This document shows, piece by piece, positions 44,943-57,438 of a stretch of 64,000 nt of DNA (within the stretch, counting starts at the first letter, position 1; each line of letters begins with the position of its first letter). Location: positions 42,579,375-42,643,374 of the forward strand of contig CM061142.1 of assembly GCA_030789695.1 (NCBI GenBank). The letters run 5' to 3'. The notes under the pieces are model-generated. The model was given only the letters and a program-made list of their open reading frames with translations. It made no database searches and had not been told where the DNA came from. The position numbers and the translations under genes were made by a program. The stretch is from Scilla litardierei. Lineage: Eukaryota > Streptophyta > Magnoliopsida > Asparagales > Asparagaceae.

Positions 44943-47900
44943 TGTAACGGCCTGTTTCAATCGTACCTTCTTCGTGCACGTGCTTTTGATCGTGCACGTG
45001 TTTATTTTAGACTTTATTTGTTTTTGAACGTTTTTGTGTGATATGTCGTCGTGATCGTCTCTGAAAGTATTAGATTGCGAAACGACTTTGGAACGACATA
45101 TCTCGAGTCGTTCTTCCGCGATACTAACTTATTTGACGTGACGTCGCGACTTTCTGTTTTGATGCGAGACGTTACGAATTTTAGTTTCGTCTCTCGACAT
45201 CAAAATGAAGATCCGTCTTCTCCACTATCTTTCTTTAGTCATCTAGAACACACCAGAATTATTTTATAATTTTTGGACTTAATTTGACCTATTTTCTATT
45301 TTTTTATGAAAGCTTTAAATAATTTTAAAACCTATTTTTATAAAAGTTTTAATTACAATAAAATTACTATATTATAATAACGTATTAAAGAATTTTCTGG
45401 CAAATTTTCAGAATTTTTGGCCGCCCCAATTTCGTGTGAGGGAGAGGAGTGTAATTTTTAAGTAAATTAATTATTTTAAATTATTTTAATAATATTTTTC
45501 CGAACCCAAACCCTAAACCTAGCTCTAACCTATTTAAGTTAGCCCTAGGCAAAGTATTTTCGTCATTGCTCAAAACCCTAGCCGCCGTTTCATCTTCTAA
45601 AGCTTCGTCGCAACGTTGCGACGATCGCAACGTGCACGACCGACGGCCACCCCCGCAAATCTCAGCGCACGACCGGAGCAAGCCCCCGCATCGCCGCTTG
45701 CAGCGCCCGCTGCATCGCCCCCCCGCTGTCGCCCGCTCCGACCGAGGCCTTCTCTCGGTCTGACCGAGAGAACAGCCGCTTGGCCGCTCCGCTGCACCGC
45801 TCCGCATCGCCCTAGCGCCCGACCGATGGGTCCGCCCGCAGCGACCGAGAGGCCGCCCCGCACCCGCTCTCCGCTCCGCCTCGTTGCAAGTTGCAACGTT
45901 GCAACGTGGCCCGCCCGCTGCGACCGATGGGATCTGTCGGTCAGACCGACGGTTCTCCTCGCACCCCCGCTGCAACCGACCCCGCTGCGCTGCTCAGTGC
46001 ACGACCGAGAGCCCCTCTCGGTCTGACCGAGAGGAACCCCTGCACCGACCAAGTCCGACCGACCCAACTTCGTCGCAACATCATTTTCTCCCACACCAAC
46101 TTCTGTGGTGGGCCCCCCAAGTGCTCCTGAGGTGTTGTGGGCCCCCTTGGACCCCTAGCACTGCTGTGGGCCCCACTTGGACGTGCTACTTCGCGGATTT
46201 GCCGTCTACGACGTTGCGACACGTCGTAGGCCTTCGTCGCAAGTTTGGACTTTTGGAGAATCGTGCGAGGACCAGATCTGAAGCTGTGGAGTGCTCCGAT
46301 CAGACACGACATCCATTCTACGGCAAACTCCGGTTCAGGTTGGTTCCCCGAAACTCGTAGAAACCCCCACAATAGCTGACTGAACCCTAAACTAAAAACC
46401 GTCAACTTGAACTAAATTTAATTTTCAGCTCCTGTAAAACGTTGTACGAACATAGAAAATCGACGAACGGACTAATTTGACTGTGCACATAGGATAGATC
46501 GTCGATTAGGTTGATACATCAAAAAGTGACTTTTGACGAATAGGATAGTCCCGAAAACCTAGAAACAAAACCTAATAGGACTTGATGAATTTGAGACCTG
46601 ACATCGTCGCCGTGGCGATATTTCAGACGGACTTCTGCGGACGAGACGCTTGGACGAGACGCTTGGACGAGACGCTTCGAGAGGACGACACACTCGCCAT
46701 TTCAGGCAAGTGTACCCACTTGCGTTTTTGACCGTGCTTTGGTCTTAGGTTGCTAGAACTGTTAAATGTGAACAAATAGAACCGGACGTGAAATGATAGC
46801 GTCCGGGACGACTCTTGACGGCTCAGACTTGACGACGAAGTCTGAGCCTGACAACAACAATTTTTGATGCTGTAGGACTATCATGTGTGTGCGTGTGTGT
46901 GGACACCCTAGAATAACCTTTCCTGTCGTGTCACGTCACGTCCCGTCTTGCACAGCCCGCTGGGCAATAGGGCACTCGCCGAGTGATCCCTTGTACAGAC
47001 TCACAGCCTGCGGGCAATAGGGCACTCTCCAAGTTGAGAGAGTGATCCCTTGTACGGATACACAGCCCGAGGGCAATAGGGCACTCTCCAAGCTAGAGAG
47101 AGTGATCCCTTGTACGGATTCTCAGCCTGCGGGCAATAGGGCACTCGCCAAGCTAGAGCGAGTGATCCCTTGTACGGATATCTTGTCTTGTCTTGTCTTG
47201 GGGTTTGGGGTTGGGTTGAGCGTGCGCACGGTAAGAGGGTCTGATCCCCCTCGAACCGTAAGGCGTGAACCCTTTCGTGTCTCACTTGTCTTGTCCTGCC
47301 TTGTTTCCGTCACGTCACGTCTTGTCTTGACACCTGTAGGCTGGTCCCGTAGTTGGTAGCACACGCTACGACTACTACTTGTCCCGTTTTACTTTCCTGC
47401 TGCGTTACTCCTTGTCGTGTTACCCTGTTATAACCACAGCATGTTAATCAACCAGTAAACTGTTGTGTAAAAGAACCTCAGCATGCTAATCAACCAGTAA
47501 ACCGTTGTTTAAAGTTCGGTGCACTTGCAGTAAAGTCTAACCCTTCTTGTAGACTTTACCTGACGTACAGTTCCTTTTTCTTGGGTGCTGTACGTCAGGT
47601 ATTTAGCCAGAGTTCGTGGACGAGGCAGACTCGCTGGAGTACGTGGAGCCGAGGACGTCGTCATCAGAGCACGTGCCTGACAAGGACCAGACCTTGAGGT
47701 CTTTTAGTCGCCATTTATAGAGGTTATTACTTTCAGTTTTCTTTTAGATAGTCTGTTGCCATACTTAGGCTTCTTTTTAGACCTTGTACTTGTTGGATAT
47801 CATATCTCTAATTTAATGAATGCAAATTCCTTTTTCTGTACTTTTGTTGTTTCGAACTATAAAAATGCAAGAACCTGAAAAGTCTTTTAAATGGTACCCC

Positions 47901-47995
47901 TACAGACGCTTATTGGGTCCGAGCTTCTAAAGCTCTGGCCTAAGCGGGCCTCGTCACGTTTCGCTTCCGTCCATTTTGGGAAGCGGGGCGTGACA
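44943..47995 (+). repeat. Element D 3' LTR
   Basis: Near-identical to the 5' LTR. Differences seen: one extra T near 45301, one fewer C in the C-run near 45718, and C-to-T at 46041 (39674 in the 5' copy), a CpG site. Confidence 0.95.
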
Positions 47996-48000
47996 CTTCA

Positions 48001-49083
48001 ACCGGGAACAAAGCAAATTATCGACGCTACCGCTAATGGAGCCATACTATCAAAGACCCCGGATGAAGCTACGGCCTTGTTGGAAGAGATGGCCTCTAAC
48101 AACCAACAATGGGGGGACGAGCGAGGACATTCTTCGTCCTCTTTGAAGCCCACTAGTATTTATGAGGCCAAGGCCGTGGCGGAGCTTTCAACCAAATTTG
48201 ACTATCTCCACAAGGTGGTAGAGAGATTGGAGAAATACATCACCAAACCACATGGAGCACCCTCTACATCTATGCCTACAAGCAATATGAGCGATTGGCA
48301 AGACCAATCTCAAGCCATGTATTTAGGAGGGGACAATGGAGAAGGAGCTTTGGAGCAAGTACAATATGTCGCGGGAAATTCCGGATATTGGGCCAACCCG
48401 GCCGCTAGAAACCATCCGGGCTTTTCATATGCAAACAATTATGGTGCTTTGAACCCGTCGCCACAACAACTTCCTCAAGCTCGGCCTCCACCACCACAAC
48501 CTCAATATCAACCGAGGGGGCCGCCACAACAAAATTACCCGCCAAGGCAACAAGTGGGACCATATAGACCCCCGGGTACAACCAATGTTGGAGAGCTCCT
48601 AACCCACCTCAAGCTCAACCACGATCGGACCACGAAGCTAGGGTGGAGGAGTTTATGGTGAAGCAATGGAAGATCAACGCTAAATTGACGGCGGGGCAAG
48701 AGTCACTAAATACCGTCGTCGCCCAACTTGCGGAGCAACTTGCGTTGCTCAACAAGAACGCCCAACAATTACCGGCTCAACCCGAGCCTAATCCACGGAG
48801 CAACACCGGACACATCAATGCGGGGGTTGCGGTTACAACAAGGGGCAGGAAGGATACCACTCCCGCTATGACCCAAAGCAAGCAACCCGTGGTGGAAATT
48901 TTGGAAGAAAAAGAGACGGCGATTGAAGAAGAGAGCAAAAAGGAGCCAATTGAAGGAGGAAATTCTAAAGTGGTGGAGCCACTTGATGAGCGTCGCTACA
49001 TGCCACCGGTGCCGTTTCCACAACAGCTAGCTAGAGCCAAGATGGAGAAAAGGCTCGCCAAGTTCCTAGAATACTTGAGGTGA
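48001..49083 (+). pseudogene. Element C gag, second part
   Basis: Continues gag after element D: QPGTKQIIDATANGAILSKT, EEMASNNQQW and FDYLHKVVERLEKYI, then a Pro/Gln-rich stretch (about 48450-48590). A frameshift near 48595 leads to HEARVEEFMVKQWKINAKL, AQLAEQLA and the RRYMPPVPFPQQLARAKMEK linker that precedes protease in Athila-type polyproteins. A TGA at 49081-49083 replaces a coding position, and the frame continues directly as SLNIPFLDAIVE. No zinc knuckle is visible, which is usual for this lineage. Confidence 0.85.
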
Positions 49084-50085
49084 GTAAGCCTCAATATTCC
49101 TTTCTTAGATGCAATTGTTGAGATCCTGACTTACGTGAAGTTCTTGAAGGACTTGATTTCGGGAAAGAAAAGGAATGAAAAAATTATGCTTGCAGAGCAA
49201 GGGACTTGGTTTGCCCGGAAGGAAAAGGAGCCGGCAAAATTGAAGGATCCCGGGAGTTTTCGCATCCCTTGCACACTAGGAGGCGTCCCTTTGCAAAAAG
49301 CTCTAGTTGACTTGGGTGCTAGTGTGAGCCTTATGCCACTTAGTATGTTCCGGAGATTGAACACGGGCACCGACTTGAAACCGATCGACATGAGGATTCA
49401 ACTTGCGGACGGTCAGATTACTAGGCCGGTAGGGATCACAGAAAATATTCCACTTCAAGTACCGGGAGGTATATGCTTGCCTTGTGATTTTGTCATAATG
49501 GACATCAGGGAAGAGGGCGACACTTCGCTCATACTTGGACGCCCGTTCCTCGCAACCGCCGGTGTTATCGTCGATGTGCGTGAAGGAACTTTATCCTTGA
49601 ATGTCAGGAACATAGAAGTCGAGCTTCACATACACAAGGCCATGAAACATATGCCATATCACGAGGAGCTAGATTATGTGGATCTTCTCGACGAAGTGAT
49701 TGAAGAAGCAATCCCACACTCCATTGGTGCTCTCCACGACGATGGCTTCGAAGAAGGCCAAACTCTGGGTGAAGAAGAGAAATTGGGAGACCCTCCGGAT
49801 AGCTCCACGGATGATGATGAAGGCGACGCTGATGTCGCAAGAATACGAGAGCTTTGCAAGCTCTCAGGAGCCAAGAATCCGAAGAAAGCTCCACCGAACG
49901 GAAGATCGGTGTCACCGGCCAAGAAGAAGATGGGAACAAGCTCTAGCTTGGGGGACTTATCCCCCAACATTGCCCATGATGAGGAGGCATCGAGGAAGAC
50001 CGATGAACATCATGACCTGAACCCAAGCGGCCTTCTTGACAAGTTTGACGGGTGCATCTCATATGCACCCAATATCGCAAGCTAA
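49084..50085 (+). pseudogene. Element C protease and post-protease region
   Basis: The frame after the TGA reads NIPFLDAIVEILTYVKFLKD, PGSFRIPCTLGGV, and the Athila-type active site ALVDLGASVSLMPLSMFRRL, then LILGRPFLATAGVIVDV. Instead of entering RT, it runs on as an acidic 140-residue tail (HDDGFEEGQTLGEEEKLGDP and onward) to TAA at 50083-50085. The conserved post-pol sequence GCGCTTGTCGGGAGGCAACC follows. RT to integrase has therefore been cleanly removed. The region has long open frames, suggesting it functioned in this shortened form. Confidence 0.85.
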
Positions 50086-50411
50086 ATATCTTAAGGGGTC
50101 GAGCTCACGACCTTAAACGAGCGCTTGTCGGGAGGCAACCCGACGGTTTTTGCATTATTTTTATTTGATTTTCATTTTTTATTTAGCCTTTTATTAGTTT
50201 TTAGAGTCTTTTGTCCATGAAAATCGTGACAACGGGTCCTATTTTTCATGACAGGAGAAGGAGAAAGGGAGATCAACCATATGGAGGATGATAGAGGCAA
50301 GGAAGAGTGCTCCAGGAATGCGTTCAGGCCTTAGGAGGAGAAAGAAACAAACTGGAGGAGGAAAAACAGAGACCAGAGCAAAAACGGAGAGCCGATGCAG
50401 AAAACAGCACG
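50086..50411 (+). other. Post-pol spacer of element C
   Basis: Contains the lineage-typical GTCGAGCTCACGACCTTAAA block and a GTCGGG/CCCGAC mini-hairpin (50127-50144), then purine-rich DNA. No gene. Confidence 0.6.
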
Positions 50412-50751
50412 TCACTCGGCCGAGTAGCATACGCCACTCGGCCGAGCAAAGACTCCACTCGGCCGAGTGGAGCACCAAACAGGGAAGTTTCTGCAGACCA
50501 ACTCTCTGTCAATTTCTGTAAGTTTTAGTTTTAATTGCCACTCGGGCGAGTGACTTGTCACTCGGCCGAGTGAAACAGATACCCTCCTAGCCTAAAAATT
50601 TCCGAGTGACAGAGCCACTCGGCCGAGTGGAGTTTCTCCCTTCGGCCGAGTGAGCCAAAGCCACTCGGTCGAGTCGTAAGTGGGAACTAGATTTTTCGAA
50701 ATTTTTTCGTTTACGCACTCGGCCGAGCGACATTTCCACTCGGCCGAGTCG
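50412..50751. repeat. CACTCGGCCGAGTG motif array, internal
   Basis: About ten copies or near copies of the same palindrome that fills the C LTR array, here between protease and the env-position ORF. Finding the motif in two separate parts of the element argues that it has spread or been kept within it. Confidence 0.9.
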
Positions 50752-51027
50752 TAACAATTTCTATATAAGTTCAGCAGCGGGCTCAACTTTCTAAAAACCC
50801 AAATCGCCCCAAATTTCGCCCGAGCCCGTGCCGTTTCCTCTCCCTCGCCCGCTACAATTATCTCCCTCGCCCGATCCGACCTCGCCGCCGACCGAACCGA
50901 CCTCCGATCGCCGGCGACGACCTCCTGTCACCTCGCCGACAACCGGCGACCACCCCCACCGCCGGCCGACCGTCGATTTGCCCTGTTTTCCCCCAAAAAC
51001 CCATTTTCTCCTTGTTTTTCTTGATCC

Positions 51028-51137
51028 GTACGTCCTTTGAGCCCCTAACTCAAATTAAATTTCATATCTATCTATTATCCCCTATCTCCCCCATACATAT
51101 TGAATATTATTCGCTGATTTAATCGTTTGATTTGCAG
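51028..51137 (+). other. Possible intron before the env-position ORF
   Basis: GTACGTCC at 51028 and TTTGATTTGCAG ending at 51137 bracket an AT-rich 110-nt segment between a GC-rich leader and the ORF. Env-position ORFs of plant gypsy elements are thought to be expressed from spliced RNA; this pair is a candidate, not shown. Confidence 0.35.
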
Positions 51138-51305
51138 GCTATCTTAGGGGATCTTTGGGGAGCTTTTGGACGCGCATTTTGCTTCGCGGCGGAGGCGTAT
51201 CTTCGCACGCACCACTTATTGCTCTCGCGGCGTGTTCAGGTACATTCGCTCCATTATTTAGCACGCCGCAGCATTTATTTGTTTGGGACACGTCTCGGGG
51301 CACAC

Positions 51306-53317
51306 ATGCCGCCGCTTACTTGGCCGCGCACGCGGGGATCCGCTCCCAAGCGAAGGAGGACCGATGACCCCGGTCCCTCTCACGCTAGGAAGGACTCCCC
51401 TCCACCTAGCCTGCCACCGCCACCGCCACCCATACAGCCTATCCCAGCCGATCATGTCCCTCCACCCGCTCCCGCCGTCGGGCCGATGGGGATCACGTTT
51501 CGAAACGACGCACACCGCGCCAGGTTCGAGCGTATCTGCCATCGCTCGATAGTACCCTCTAGGTTCGCACAGTTAGCTGACCTTGACCGCCTAGGGGTAC
51601 TCGAGGGGCTTCTCACGTTGTACGATAACGTGGGATGGCGTGATTTTCTTGCGGTGTCGGTGGACACTTATATCCGCCCGACACTTGCGGTCCTGAGCTC
51701 TATTGACCGGACCCCTAGAGGATGCACATTCCGCTTGGTGGATCGAGAGTGTGAGATCACTCTCGACATGCTTCGTGCATTCTTCTAGTGGCCCGCTGTC
51801 CCTGTCCCTGACCGTGCCTACGCTCCCACGCACATCCCACCCCCGTCGTTCGACACCTCCACCTTCTGGACACGGATCATGGGATCACCACTTGGCTTTG
51901 ACCCTAGTAGGGCCAAGGCCACAGCCATCCTGCACCCCTGCCTCCGCATTGCACAGCGCCTCATGGAGACTACTTTCTTGGCGAGGTACGAGCCTGGGAC
52001 GATGTCTACGCCTGAGCTCTACATGCTCTACGCGATGACTCGCCCTAGAGTTCTGGATAGGGGTAGCGACGACCTGGTCCTCGCCGTCGAGATTGACATT
52101 GCTAGCTGGTTTTTAGACCGCATCATCATTTCGGTGAGCGCTTGCTCACCTATTTGTTACGGCGGTCTGATCACACTTATAGCCCTTATGACCGGCGTGG
52201 ACCTACCTGACGACTTGCGTCGAGCCCCGGGCCCCACCGCACTATCGATAGATGTTATGACCCGGATGAAGATGCTTCGTCCCCACGGTCGCATGCATTG
52301 GGTGTGGTTGCACGGTCCCTTTAGTGCTGACTACATGGTTCTTCCGAGCCTCGCTCAGACACACATTGGACCGGCCCACGGGGATTGGATTCCAGCGATG
52401 GATCTCCTTATCCCCGCTGCCTACGTACTTGAGGCTGAGGATGCTGAGCAGGCACCCCTGCACCCCCTGCACCCCCTGTCGACCCCGTGATCCCTCAGCC
52501 CGCGCCTGCACTTTATGCACCTCCCGACACTTCTGTCCACACTTCTGTCAGTGTCGGGAGCACCTTAGCTGAGTCCACCACCACCATCACCACCGCTGAG
52601 CCTATGTCCGTCGAGCCTATCACCTCTCTTAGCCCTGAGCGTCCCACCACCATTCTAGAGAGCGGTGAGTCTTTGTTTTCTGCTGCTGTGGAGACCCTCT
52701 GCCGATTACTGTCGACGGCTCCTTGGGAGTCCACTTTTGTGCCCTACACTGCCTCCCCAGTCGTCGACCTTACGGTCTCCACTGCCGCTGTCTTCACCGA
52801 GAGTGTTGTGACGTCTGTCCCCACATCTATGTCACTGACCTCTCCCGCTGCCTCGTCGCCCATTTTTCCTTCCACTTCTGTTGTTGCTGCCTCTGCTTCG
52901 ACCCAGCCTGCGTCCCAGCCTCACACCGAGGCTGGGCATCCCTTACCGAGCATAGCACCCCTTCCACACTACCCTGCTGGCCCCATCCTATACGCTTCCC
53001 GCCAGAGACAGCCCTGCACACCACCTGTCAGACCTGTGCGTACCTCCGCTCCACCTCCCCCTGACTCTCTAGTTCAGAGCCTTCGTGCTCTAGAGGGGGC
53101 TGTTAGTGGACTTTGAGGAGACTTCAGGGCTCTCTCTGCCACGGTCAGTTCTTTGCAGTCCCGCGTCGCCATGTTTCCCGATATTCAGGCTTGCCTGAAT
53201 CAGATTCTGGCGCGTCTGCCTCCACTACACTCACCCACCCAGCAGATACCACGCCCACCACCTCCACCTCCACCTCCGCCACAGGATGGTGATGGTGCAG
53301 CCCCACCACCTGCTTAG
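51306..53317 (+). pseudogene. Athila-type env-position ORF
   Basis: From ATG 51306 (MPPLTWPRTRGSAPKRRRTD) a basic N-terminus and Pro-rich stretch lead into a conserved domain like the 'ATHILA ORF-1' family (RFAQLADLDRLGVLEGLLTL, CTFRLVDRECEITLDMLRAF, then WTRIMGSPLGFD, YMLYAMTRPRVLD, GGLITLIALMTGVD). A Ser/Thr/Pro-rich region and a C-terminal coiled coil (RALSATVSSLQSRV) with a polyproline end follow. Breaks: in-frame TAG at 51786-51788, a frameshift in a CACCCCCTG repeat near 52470, and an in-frame TGA at 53114-53116. No signal peptide or clear membrane segment was seen, so an envelope function is not supported. The function of this family is unknown. Confidence 0.75.
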
Positions 53318-55243
53318 GCACACTCTTGATGCCTCTGATATTTTTGTCATTTTGCTGCCCGTTTGTTCTTGGGCCTGGTGTTTGATTTTTGCCTACCCTC
53401 CTCCACGTATTATTATTTTGGTACCTTCCTGATCATATACTTTTATATCTTTTTGGGAGTGAGGGAGAGACTTTTTGGGGACACTCATATCTGCATCATC
53501 CTGATCTTTGCATGCATCACATTCATTCATATTTTATTTTCTTTATTTTTCTTTTTCTTTTTTATCATGCATGCATCCTCATCTGCCCCACCCATCTCTT
53601 GTCTCTCGGTGTGCCACACTTTGCACATTGAGGACACTGTGCACTTCAGCTTGGGGGAGTGAGTTCTCACACACTTTTTACCTTTTTGCCACCCTTTATT
53701 TTTGATTTCTCACGCTTTCTTTCCACTTTTGCACTTATTTTCACCACTTTTTAATTTTTTTTATCATGCATCACGTTTTATTTTCCTTTTTTGAGTATGC
53801 CGCATTGTATATAGTTCTATTCCTTTTATCTTTGTTTCTTTCATCTTTTGCTAGAGATGATTTTTCTGTGATGATGATGATGTGATGTTTGCTTATCTCT
53901 ATATGCATGCTATTTTTGTCACGTCATAGCTTTTGTTTCAGAAATCATATGCTATGTCCTGCTTTACATCTTGAAATAGTAACCCGCTCTTTTCCTGTAT
54001 AAGTATGGATGAAATTCTGTTATTAGCTGATGTCTGATGATTCATATGTATGCTTTTCATAGAAAACACACCAAGCTTCACGCATTGGGTGCTTATATTT
54101 GGAGTATTGCTTTCCTTTCCCCATATCACTTCTTATTGCATGAATTGTACGCTTCACTTTCAGGTTGATTGAATGTTTGCTAGGGTGATATATCTGGAGT
54201 AGTTTACTTTTTGAGATTTAACTGAGTAGATTATATTGCTCTGCTGAAAGTTGTCATGCACGTCCAATAGAGTGAACCGAGCGATACGTTTATTTCTTTC
54301 TCCACATATCTTGAGCATCATTTCTCTATTTAAAATTCATTGGTGAATTCCCTCTAGCAAGTCTATTATAGGCATTTCCCCCGCTATTAATTTCCATGCT
54401 CCAAATCCCCAAAATCAAAAAGAAATAAAATATATACTTGTATATCCTTCTCTCTTTTGATTTGGGATCGCTTATGTATATATGTTTATTCAAAAAAAAC
54501 AAACAAAAGAGAAAAGTTGAGAAAAAGAAAAGAAAGGAGAAAAGAAGTTCATAACGATCCCATCTCATACTCTTTCTCTCATTCTTCCCTTTTTGTTTTA
54601 TTTTTACTTTTTTGGAGCTTCAAAAGAAATGGGGAATGTACATATTGATTTGTTTATGCCACGACGCTTATGGATAAGCTTGGGGGAGAGGATCCAATGA
54701 TGTGTGAGAGAGTGACTACTTGACGGTGCATGACAACCTAGGCTAAGTAATCTTCTATACTCGGTGAGATTGCTAAAGTTTCACGAAATCCAGAAAATCG
54801 ACACTTAGCATTCATTTCATGAAAACCATGCTTTTTCTATTCTTACTATTCCATATCGTGTGATATCTCTTATACTCCTTATAGAAAGCATTCAATTGAA
54901 AAGTGTGTGATCTATGGCTATGCATACCGCTTTAGATGCTTCAGACAGTGTTAATCCTAGAATGATACCATATTTCATGCTATATTGATATTTTGGGGTT
55001 TTCTATTTCGAATGCATCAATTATACTATGATATCGAAATAAAAGTCTTTGACGTGTGTTTAATGTTCGATGTATGATATATGAGTAAGCAAACCCCACG
55101 TCCTGAGAAAAATGATCTAGCATCCCCTTTCTTCGCCTTCTATTCTATTTTCATTTTTATTTTCTTTTCCATCGTTTTGCCCGTCGGGCTTACTTTTTAC
55201 TCATCTTCCTCGAGGACAAGTAAGAGGTAAGCTTGTGGGATTT
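53318..55243. other. Element C 3' non-coding region
   Basis: Contains CACATTGAGGACACTGTG (about 53625) followed by CAGCTTGGGGGAG (53648), and a second AGCTTGGGGGAG near 54676. Its end, AAGCTTGTGGGATTT (55229-55243), is the polypurine tract. No supported frame; composition is T-rich. Confidence 0.6.
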
Positions 55244-57137
55244 TGATCACTCCGTATTTTACACCCTTTTTCTGCAAGTTTGCATGCCACTTTGATCGCT
55301 CATATCACGTTTTTCATGATTATTCGACAATATTGCGATGCTTTTCACGATTTCTTGGTTTTGTCGTATTTCAGGAGATATGGAGCGATTCGGAGTGATT
55401 TTGAGATCAAGAGGATTTGCACCCACTCCAGAGTGTCACCCAAAGCCCTCTCGATGACTATTCGGCGATGGAAGGCAAATGGAAGAAGAAGGAACGTCGT
55501 AGGAGCGACGAGGAAGCGAAAAGACGAGGATTGGGCATTTGCAGCATCTCACTCGGCCGAGTGAACCAACCACTCGGCCGAGCCAGAAGACCACTCGGCT
55601 GGCCAGAACGGACACGCATCAACTGAAGAAAATATGTGCGCAGTCGGCCGAGTGACGATAGTCCACTAGGCCGAGCATGGAAATCCCCTCGCCCGAGTGG
55701 CATGGAAAAATCGACTTCAAAAACGGCCGACTTACTGTAAATGTACAGGCTTTTGACGACTCCGACTCGGCCGAGCAAGAATTTCCCCTCGGCCGAGTGA
55801 GTAAAGTCACTCGGCCGAGTCACCTTCCGAAGACAGACCCCCAAAATCCCGAACTTACTGTTAATGTACAGGGTTTGTCACTCGGCCGAGTGACATTTGT
55901 CACTCGGCCGAGTGGGCCGCCCCGCCTGCTGCGTAAACTGTGATTTTTGAGCTGCGCAGGGGCATTTTTGTCACGATTTTTTGGGCGATTTTGAGGTGTA
56001 TTTAAACCCAGTTTTTGCCCTAGTTAGAAAGAACTTTTTGATACTTTTTGCAGCCTTTTTAAAGAGCTTTTTAGTTAATTAGATTTAGCTTTTTGGAGAG
56101 ATTAGAAAGGAGATTTTTGTTGGATGCTATTGGGTTCTCATTGGTTTGTCTATTTTCTCATTAAAAACTCCATTTTTGTTATTGATTTCTCTATTACAAT
56201 GATTTGTGCTGAATTTTCTATTGAATTTCTTATGGATTGCATGATGAATAGTGAGTAGTTTTATTGTCCTAAGGCATAGGGATGAATCCTATGAACCCTA
56301 TTTCTAAATTGTGATGAATTGGTGAAATTGTTGCTAGAATTGATTAGGGTTAGGTTGGGATTGATAAATTACGGATAGCTAGGGATTCATATTGATTGGG
56401 ATTTGTAAGAGATTGGGTCACAATTGATAGGAAGCCCTAGAAATTCGATTTAGATTTACGATTAGACTTTTCTAGAATTGGTTTGCAAGAGATTGGACCA
56501 AGGCTAGGGTTTTCAATCGTAATTCTATACCCATACCCGTTTGCAATAGATTGGACGGGTAGGAACTATCTCAACCTAGGTCGTAGCTCGAGTTTGCACG
56601 AGAGTGGGCTCGAGATGCGGTTGAATGATGATGTTGATCCTAATGCTAGCGGCTTAGGTTAGGGTTTGCAAGAGATTGGGCCCTAACCTAGGTTTGCTAT
56701 AGACCGGCAATAGCGCGAGAGCGTGAGCTTGGTTCCACATTTAGTTGCGACTAGTTCATCTAAAATTTAAGTCTAGCAATGATGTAACCTACGAATCACA
56801 TCGATGAGATACGGTTCGTAGCGGGGATTCCCTATCCCTAGGAGCTTTATTTCATTGATATTTATATAAATATACGAACGATTGTGACAACTTTACCCCG
56901 TATTATTCTTGACCATCCCGATAGCTAGGTGATTAGAAGAAGACACTATCACAGTCCCTCCCTGAGTTCGATACCCGCTCGCCACTTTGCCGTGCGCTTG
57001 CGGTAAGACTACATGTCGCTCGTCCCGGGTGTATATCTGGGGCCGACCAAGTTCTCGTTGCCATTGTCGGGGATTCATCTCTGTGCATTTGCGTCGTAGT
57101 CGGTTGTGCCCTTGGGTAGCATTTCTGGAAGCGATCA
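55244..57137 (+). repeat. Element C 3' LTR
   Basis: Aligns with 35895-37764 throughout. It has one additional CACTCGGCCGAGTG copy (near 55880) and scattered substitutions, so C is clearly older than D. Confidence 0.92.
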
Positions 57138-57438
57138 ATAATCATATATAGATGTAAGTCTACAAAAACTCGAAATCCAATAGGTATTGATGGTGATCAA
57201 TAGATTATTGGGCAACGAAAAACCGACAAGAGCATGTTCATAGTCTAGTAAAGTTGTTCCTCTTCTATTCAATGTAGTTTTAATATTTACATTGTAATCT
57301 TCTATATCACAGTTCACGTATTTACAACTGAAGTCTTTCGGATAGCAAAATCGAAAGACTGGTGGAAAATACATAATATCAAACTGCACCCCCAAAACAG
57401 AAAAAACCGCTCCAACACAGAGTTTACAATAGTTGCAG
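57138..57438. other. No gene recognised
   Basis: Flank between element C and the second hAT copy; AT-rich, no supported feature. It does not look like the missing part of element B pol. Confidence 0.4.

Larger units (their letters stand above)
38576..47995 (+). mobile_element. Non-coding LTR retrotransposon D (LARD-type), very young
   Basis: 9.4 kb flanked by a perfect 5-bp duplication CTTCA (38571-38575 and 47996-48000). LTRs 38576-41628 and 44943-47995 are each 3,053 bp; by eye I found only one substitution and two single-base indels between them. The 3.3-kb interior has no gag or pol. Termini (TGTAACGGCCTG, GCGTGACA), the primer-site region and the polypurine context match element A, so its proteins were probably supplied by an A/B-like element. 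It sits inside element C gag, whose coding sequence is collinear across the insertion. Confidence 0.95.
35895..57137 (+). mobile_element. Athila-like gypsy element C lacking RT and integrase
   Basis: LTRs at 35895-37764 and 55244-57137 (1,870 and 1,894 bp) start TGATCACTCC and end AAGCGATCA. The primer site TGGCGCCGTTGCCGGGGA (37771-37788) is the tRNA-Asp type of Athila/Tat elements. Inside: gag, a DLGA protease, a post-pol signal, a long motif array and an ORF in the env position. RT, RNase H and integrase are missing, so the copy would depend on a relative. Possible target duplication ACAAT/ATAAT (4 of 5). Element D is nested in gag. Confidence 0.88.

Noticed and set aside
47891..48661. A 256-codon frame running from the D LTR into gag
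   Set aside because: Its first codons are LTR end; true gag resumes at 48001 after the CTTCA target duplication.
51306..53317. True envelope glycoprotein in element C
   Set aside because: Position fits, but I see no signal peptide, clear transmembrane segment or fusion-like motif; kept as an Athila-type ORF of unknown function.
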